DNA of 16,423 nt from an uncultured Clostridia bacterium (GTDB lineage Bacteria > Bacillota > Clostridia > TANB77 > CAG-508). The position numbers and the translations under genes were made by a program. Positions 14,612 through 16,423 of this stretch are shown in pieces (the stretch's first letter is position 1; every line of letters begins with the position of its first letter). Location of the stretch: positions 1 through 16,423 of the forward strand of contig CAKPKU010000036.1 of assembly GCA_934167365.1 (NCBI GenBank), written 5' to 3'. Below the pieces are notes generated by a model. It was not told the DNA's origin, searched no databases, and saw only the letters and a program-made list of their open reading frames with translations.

Positions 14612-15319
14612 ATGAACCAAATATTAGTTACAGATAAATTATATGTGACCAATAAAATAAAAAAGAAAAAGAAAATGTACAAAATGCAATTTATTGCTTC
14701 AATTATTTTAGTGCTCGTTTTTTCTGGTTGGTATATACAAGAAGAGGTTAAAAAGAAAGCGTCTGAAGCTGTATCACAAGATATGCTAAATAGTATAAAT
14801 CTTGAAAGTATTGCAGATGATGAGTCATCTAACGATCAACCATTAGTTGTAGCTTTAGATAATACAGAAGTAGTTGAAGAGGAAGAGACAAATGTTATTG
14901 ATGGAACATATACAGATGATTCTGGTTATACATATACATATGAATCTATATTAAGTATTCCATCATTAGGAGTTGAATATCCTGTGCTTTCAGAAACTTC
15001 AGATGAATTGTTGAAAATATCAATTAATAAGTTTTGGGGAGGAAGTCCAAATTCTGTTGGAAATTATTGTATAGTAGGACATAATTACAAAAGTGGAAAA
15101 ATGTTTGGTAAACTTTCTTCAATAAATAATGGAGATATAGTAAAACTTACAGATTTATCAGGTAAAACACTTAATTATAAAGTATATAATAAATATGTTG
15201 TGTATCCTGAAAATGTTGAGTGTACAAGTCAAAAAACAAATGGATTAAAAGAGCTTACATTAATTACATGTACAAATGGTGGTAAACAAAGATTAATAGT
15301 AAAATGTAGAGAGGTTTAG
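14612..15319 (+). CDS. Sortase family transpeptidase
   Basis: Membrane-bound cysteine transpeptidase that would cleave a C-terminal sorting signal and attach surface proteins to peptidoglycan. The 235-residue protein has a basic cytoplasmic N-terminus (KKKKKM at 18-23), one membrane helix at about 25-41, an acidic linker (60-98), and the sortase barrel at about 108-233. The catalytic set is visible: His157 in VGHNYKSG, Cys220 in TLITC, and Arg227 in KQRLIV. The TLITC site and short C-terminus fit a class D-like or related small sortase; the class is not certain. No sorting-signal substrate or pilin is encoded in the window. The ATG follows AAGGAGAG, 20 bases after rsmA, and a strong bidirectional terminator follows. 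Confidence 0.9.
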   Translation: MNQILVTDKLYVTNKIKKKKKMYKMQFIASIILVLVFSGWYIQEEVKKKASEAVSQDMLNSINLESIADDESSNDQPLVVALDNTEVVEEEETNVIDGTYTDDSGYTYTYESILSIPSLGVEYPVLSETSDELLKISINKFWGGSPNSVGNYCIVGHNYKSGKMFGKLSSINNGDIVKLTDLSGKTLNYKVYNKYVVYPENVECTSQKTNGLKELTLITCTNGGKQRLIVKCREV

Positions 15320-15324
15320 TTAAT

Positions 15325-15385
15325 AAAGTAAAAAGTATAGATTATTCAATTTTATTTACGAATAATCTATACTTTTTACTTTTTC
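15325..15385. terminator. Bidirectional terminator with a 23-bp perfect stem
   Basis: Positions 15325-15347 and 15360-15382 are exact reverse complements around a 12-base loop. T-rich tracts lie on the 3' side of the stem for both strands. It serves the sortase (plus) and the convergent XRE gene (minus). The 3' arm covers the stop codon and last base of coding sequence of the XRE gene (stop at 15376-15378). Confidence 0.88.
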
Positions 15386-15711
15386 TTTTCATTATTTATT
15401 ATAACCTTGGCAATATCATATATTAATTTTTGAGTTTCGGTAGAACAATTATTTAATAGTTCACTAAATTCATTTGATAAATAATTTTTTGATTCTACAC
15501 TTGTTCCATTTAGTATTAAGCCTTCATCTATGTTTAATATTGAACAAATTTCAGTTAATCTATTAAGATTGATATGTGTATTACCGCGTTCGATTCTGCT
15601 AACAAATGCAACTGATACATTTAACTTTTCAGCTAAATTTTCTTGTGTTAATTCATTATCAATTCTAGCTTTTCGTATACGTTGTCCAATGACTGAATAA
15701 TCTAATGCCAT
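15376..15711 (-). CDS. XRE-family (Cro/CI-type) transcriptional regulator
   Basis: A 111-residue protein with an N-terminal helix-turn-helix of the XRE (HTH_3) type at about 8-64: IGQRIRKARIDNELTQENLAEKL, then the recognition helix VSVAFVSRIERG (32-43) and LNRLTEICSILNID. The C-terminal 45 residues are predicted helical and end in a Lys-rich tail; no sensor or peptidase domain is seen. The ATG at 15709-15711 has an AGGTGA site at 15716-15721 on the minus strand. It converges on the sortase. Repeated AGTAAA/TTTACT half-sites within 150 bases upstream suggest that it controls its own gene; the target and signal are unknown. Confidence 0.9.
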   Translation of the reverse strand: MALDYSVIGQRIRKARIDNELTQENLAEKLNVSVAFVSRIERGNTHINLNRLTEICSILNIDEGLILNGTSVESKNYLSNEFSELLNNCSTETQKLIYDIAKVIINNEKKK

Positions 15712-15738
15712 ATAATCACCTCACTATAAAAAATATAG

Positions 15739-15785
15739 TATAGTAAAAACATTGTACAGAAATGTATAAGTAAAGGTTTACTATA
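15739..15785. promoter_or_regulatory. Putative operator upstream of the XRE gene
   Basis: TATAGTAAA at 15739-15747 is matched by its exact inverse TTTACTATA at 15777-15785, and a compact inverted repeat AGTAAA-GG-TTTACT sits at 15769-15782. A further AAGTAAA (15833-15839) and TTTACTT (15848-15854) lie outside the core. Spaced half-sites next to an XRE gene are typical of autoregulation, but no clear promoter boxes are seen here. Confidence 0.45.
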
Positions 15786-16140
15786 TAGTATTTTGCATTT
15801 AGTTAAATTTATTCATGGAATACAGGAATTTTAAGTAAAAGAATATATTTACTTATAAGTATATAATTTATTAATAATTTGATTTTTTTGATATAAAAAT
15901 TTTATATAAGTATAAATTACACTAACAGTAAAGTAAGACTATTTGATATTTAAGAATGCTGTTTTTTATTATATAAAAAATTCTACGAAATATTTTTTCA
16001 AAAAATATATTTAATTTGTTATAAATAGTACATAATATTTATTATCAAAATGAATTTTAATAGTATTGAATATTATATATTATGAAATTTTTAAATAATT
16101 AATTTTTACTAAAATACAAAAGAAAGGTTTTTTAGATAAA
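15786..16140. other. Gene-free AT-rich stretch
   Basis: No open frame with a ribosome binding site, no tRNA-like or structured RNA motif, and no repeat array is seen on either strand. It contains the outer AGTAAA half-sites, the 10-base palindrome ACTTATAAGT at 15851-15860, and several A/T-only short inverted repeats that are expected by chance at this composition. It probably includes the 5' control region of the XRE gene only. Confidence 0.6.
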
Positions 16141-16171
16141 AAAATAACGTGGATTATATCCACGTTATTTT
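16138..16171 (-). terminator. Intrinsic terminator of the SPFH gene
   Basis: A perfect 14-bp inverted repeat (16141-16154 with 16158-16171) with a 3-base loop. On the minus strand the GC-containing stem (ATAACGTGGAT) is followed by a run of T read from the A-run at 16138-16144. It lies eight bases after the stop codon of the minus-strand gene. Confidence 0.9.
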
Positions 16172-16178
16172 AATACTT

Positions 16179-16423
16179 CTAGTCATTAGATTGTTGTGTA
16201 GATCTTTTCTGAATTATTCTTTCTTTTTTAGATAATTCTTTTGAATCAGACATTACATCTTTAATTGCTCCTAAACTACTTAAAGCAGTTGTTGCATCAT
16301 ATGGTATAAATATTTTATTTGCTTCTCCATCTGCTATTTCTTTTAAGGCTTCTAAAGATTTTAATTGTACTAATTTTTCATTTGGATGTGATTCCATTAC
16401 AGCTGAATATACTTTTTTAATTT
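16179..16423 (-). CDS. SPFH/band 7 (stomatin/flotillin-like) protein, C-terminal part
   Basis: The frame is open from the window edge (16423) to the TAG at 16179-16181, so the internal ATG at 16395-16397 is not the start: the preceding codons read IKKVYSAV. About 81 residues are visible. The segment LVQLKSLEALKEIADGEANK followed by IFIPYD is the characteristic C-terminal end of SPFH/slipin proteins (helix with LeuGlu-Ala-Leu, then Lys-Ile-Phe-Ile-Pro). Members form membrane-associated oligomers that organise lipid microdomains or protease partners. The tail after it is charged and hydrophilic (SKELSKKERIIQKRSTQQ). The N-terminal membrane anchor and band 7 domain are outside the window, as is any NfeD partner. 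Confidence 0.82.
   Translation of the reverse strand, partial: IKKVYSAVMESHPNEKLVQLKSLEALKEIADGEANKIFIPYDATTALSSLGAIKDVMSDSKELSKKERIIQKRSTQQSND

Noticed and set aside
16000..16020. Inverted repeat of A and T runs near 16000-16020 as a terminator
   Set aside because: The arms are only A and T, the loop would be about one base, and no gene ends nearby.
16395..16397. ATG as start of the SPFH fragment
   Set aside because: The frame stays open to the window edge and the upstream codons continue the family sequence, so it is an internal methionine.
1..16423. CRISPR array, tRNA, rRNA, insertion sequence, prophage or toxin-antitoxin pair
   Set aside because: No regularly spaced repeats, cloverleaf sequences, transposase or integrase motifs were seen; the lone XRE gene has no adjacent small partner.

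Overview
The window looks like chromosome from a low-GC, AT-rich member of the Firmicutes, most likely an anaerobic clostridial lineage. The evidence is a strongly A/T-biased codon usage, Gram-positive promoters and purine-rich ribosome binding sites, PASTA-tailed class B penicillin-binding proteins of the SpoVD/PBP2x type, a sortase, and a MurE with the DNPR motif that predicts meso-diaminopimelate peptidoglycan. This placement is inference from gene content; no rRNA or other taxonomic marker is present.

Region 1 (1-986): the 3' end of an unrecognised gene, then a membrane-anchored CAP/SCP-domain protein behind a perfect sigma-A type promoter (292-320), closed by a strong intrinsic terminator. 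Region 2 (1059-8230): a compact division and wall-synthesis (dcw) cluster in the order spoVD-like PBP, murE, mraY, ftsW/spoVE, murG. It covers the MurE ligase step, lipid I synthesis (MraY), lipid II synthesis (MurG), and polymerisation and crosslinking (SEDS protein plus PBP). murD, murF, murB, ftsL, divIB and ftsZ are not here. Hairpins or terminators separate spoVD/murE, murE/mraY and ftsW/murG, so the cluster is probably read as several units. Region 3 (8262-10816, minus strand): a second, paralogous class B PBP with two PASTA domains, facing murG across a pair of terminators and starting at TTG.

Region 4 (10788-15382): a divergent promoter pair separates the second PBP from comM, dprA and yraN (helicase/recombination-mediator/nuclease-like genes linked to DNA uptake and processing). 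rsmA (16S rRNA dimethyltransferase) and a sortase follow behind a separate promoter. dprA appears to start at a non-canonical ATT or ATC codon behind an ideal ribosome binding site. Region 5 (15325-16423): convergent to the sortase is a small XRE-type regulator with repeated AGTAAA/TTTACT half-sites upstream, then about 430 bases with no gene, then a terminator and the C-terminal end of an SPFH/band 7 protein that runs off the window.

Most of the window is ordinary core biology. I see no clearly new multi-gene system. The points most worth following are the dprA start codon, the paralogous PBP pair with a shared pair of active-site cysteines, the back-to-back promoters at 10753-10816, and the putative XRE operators.
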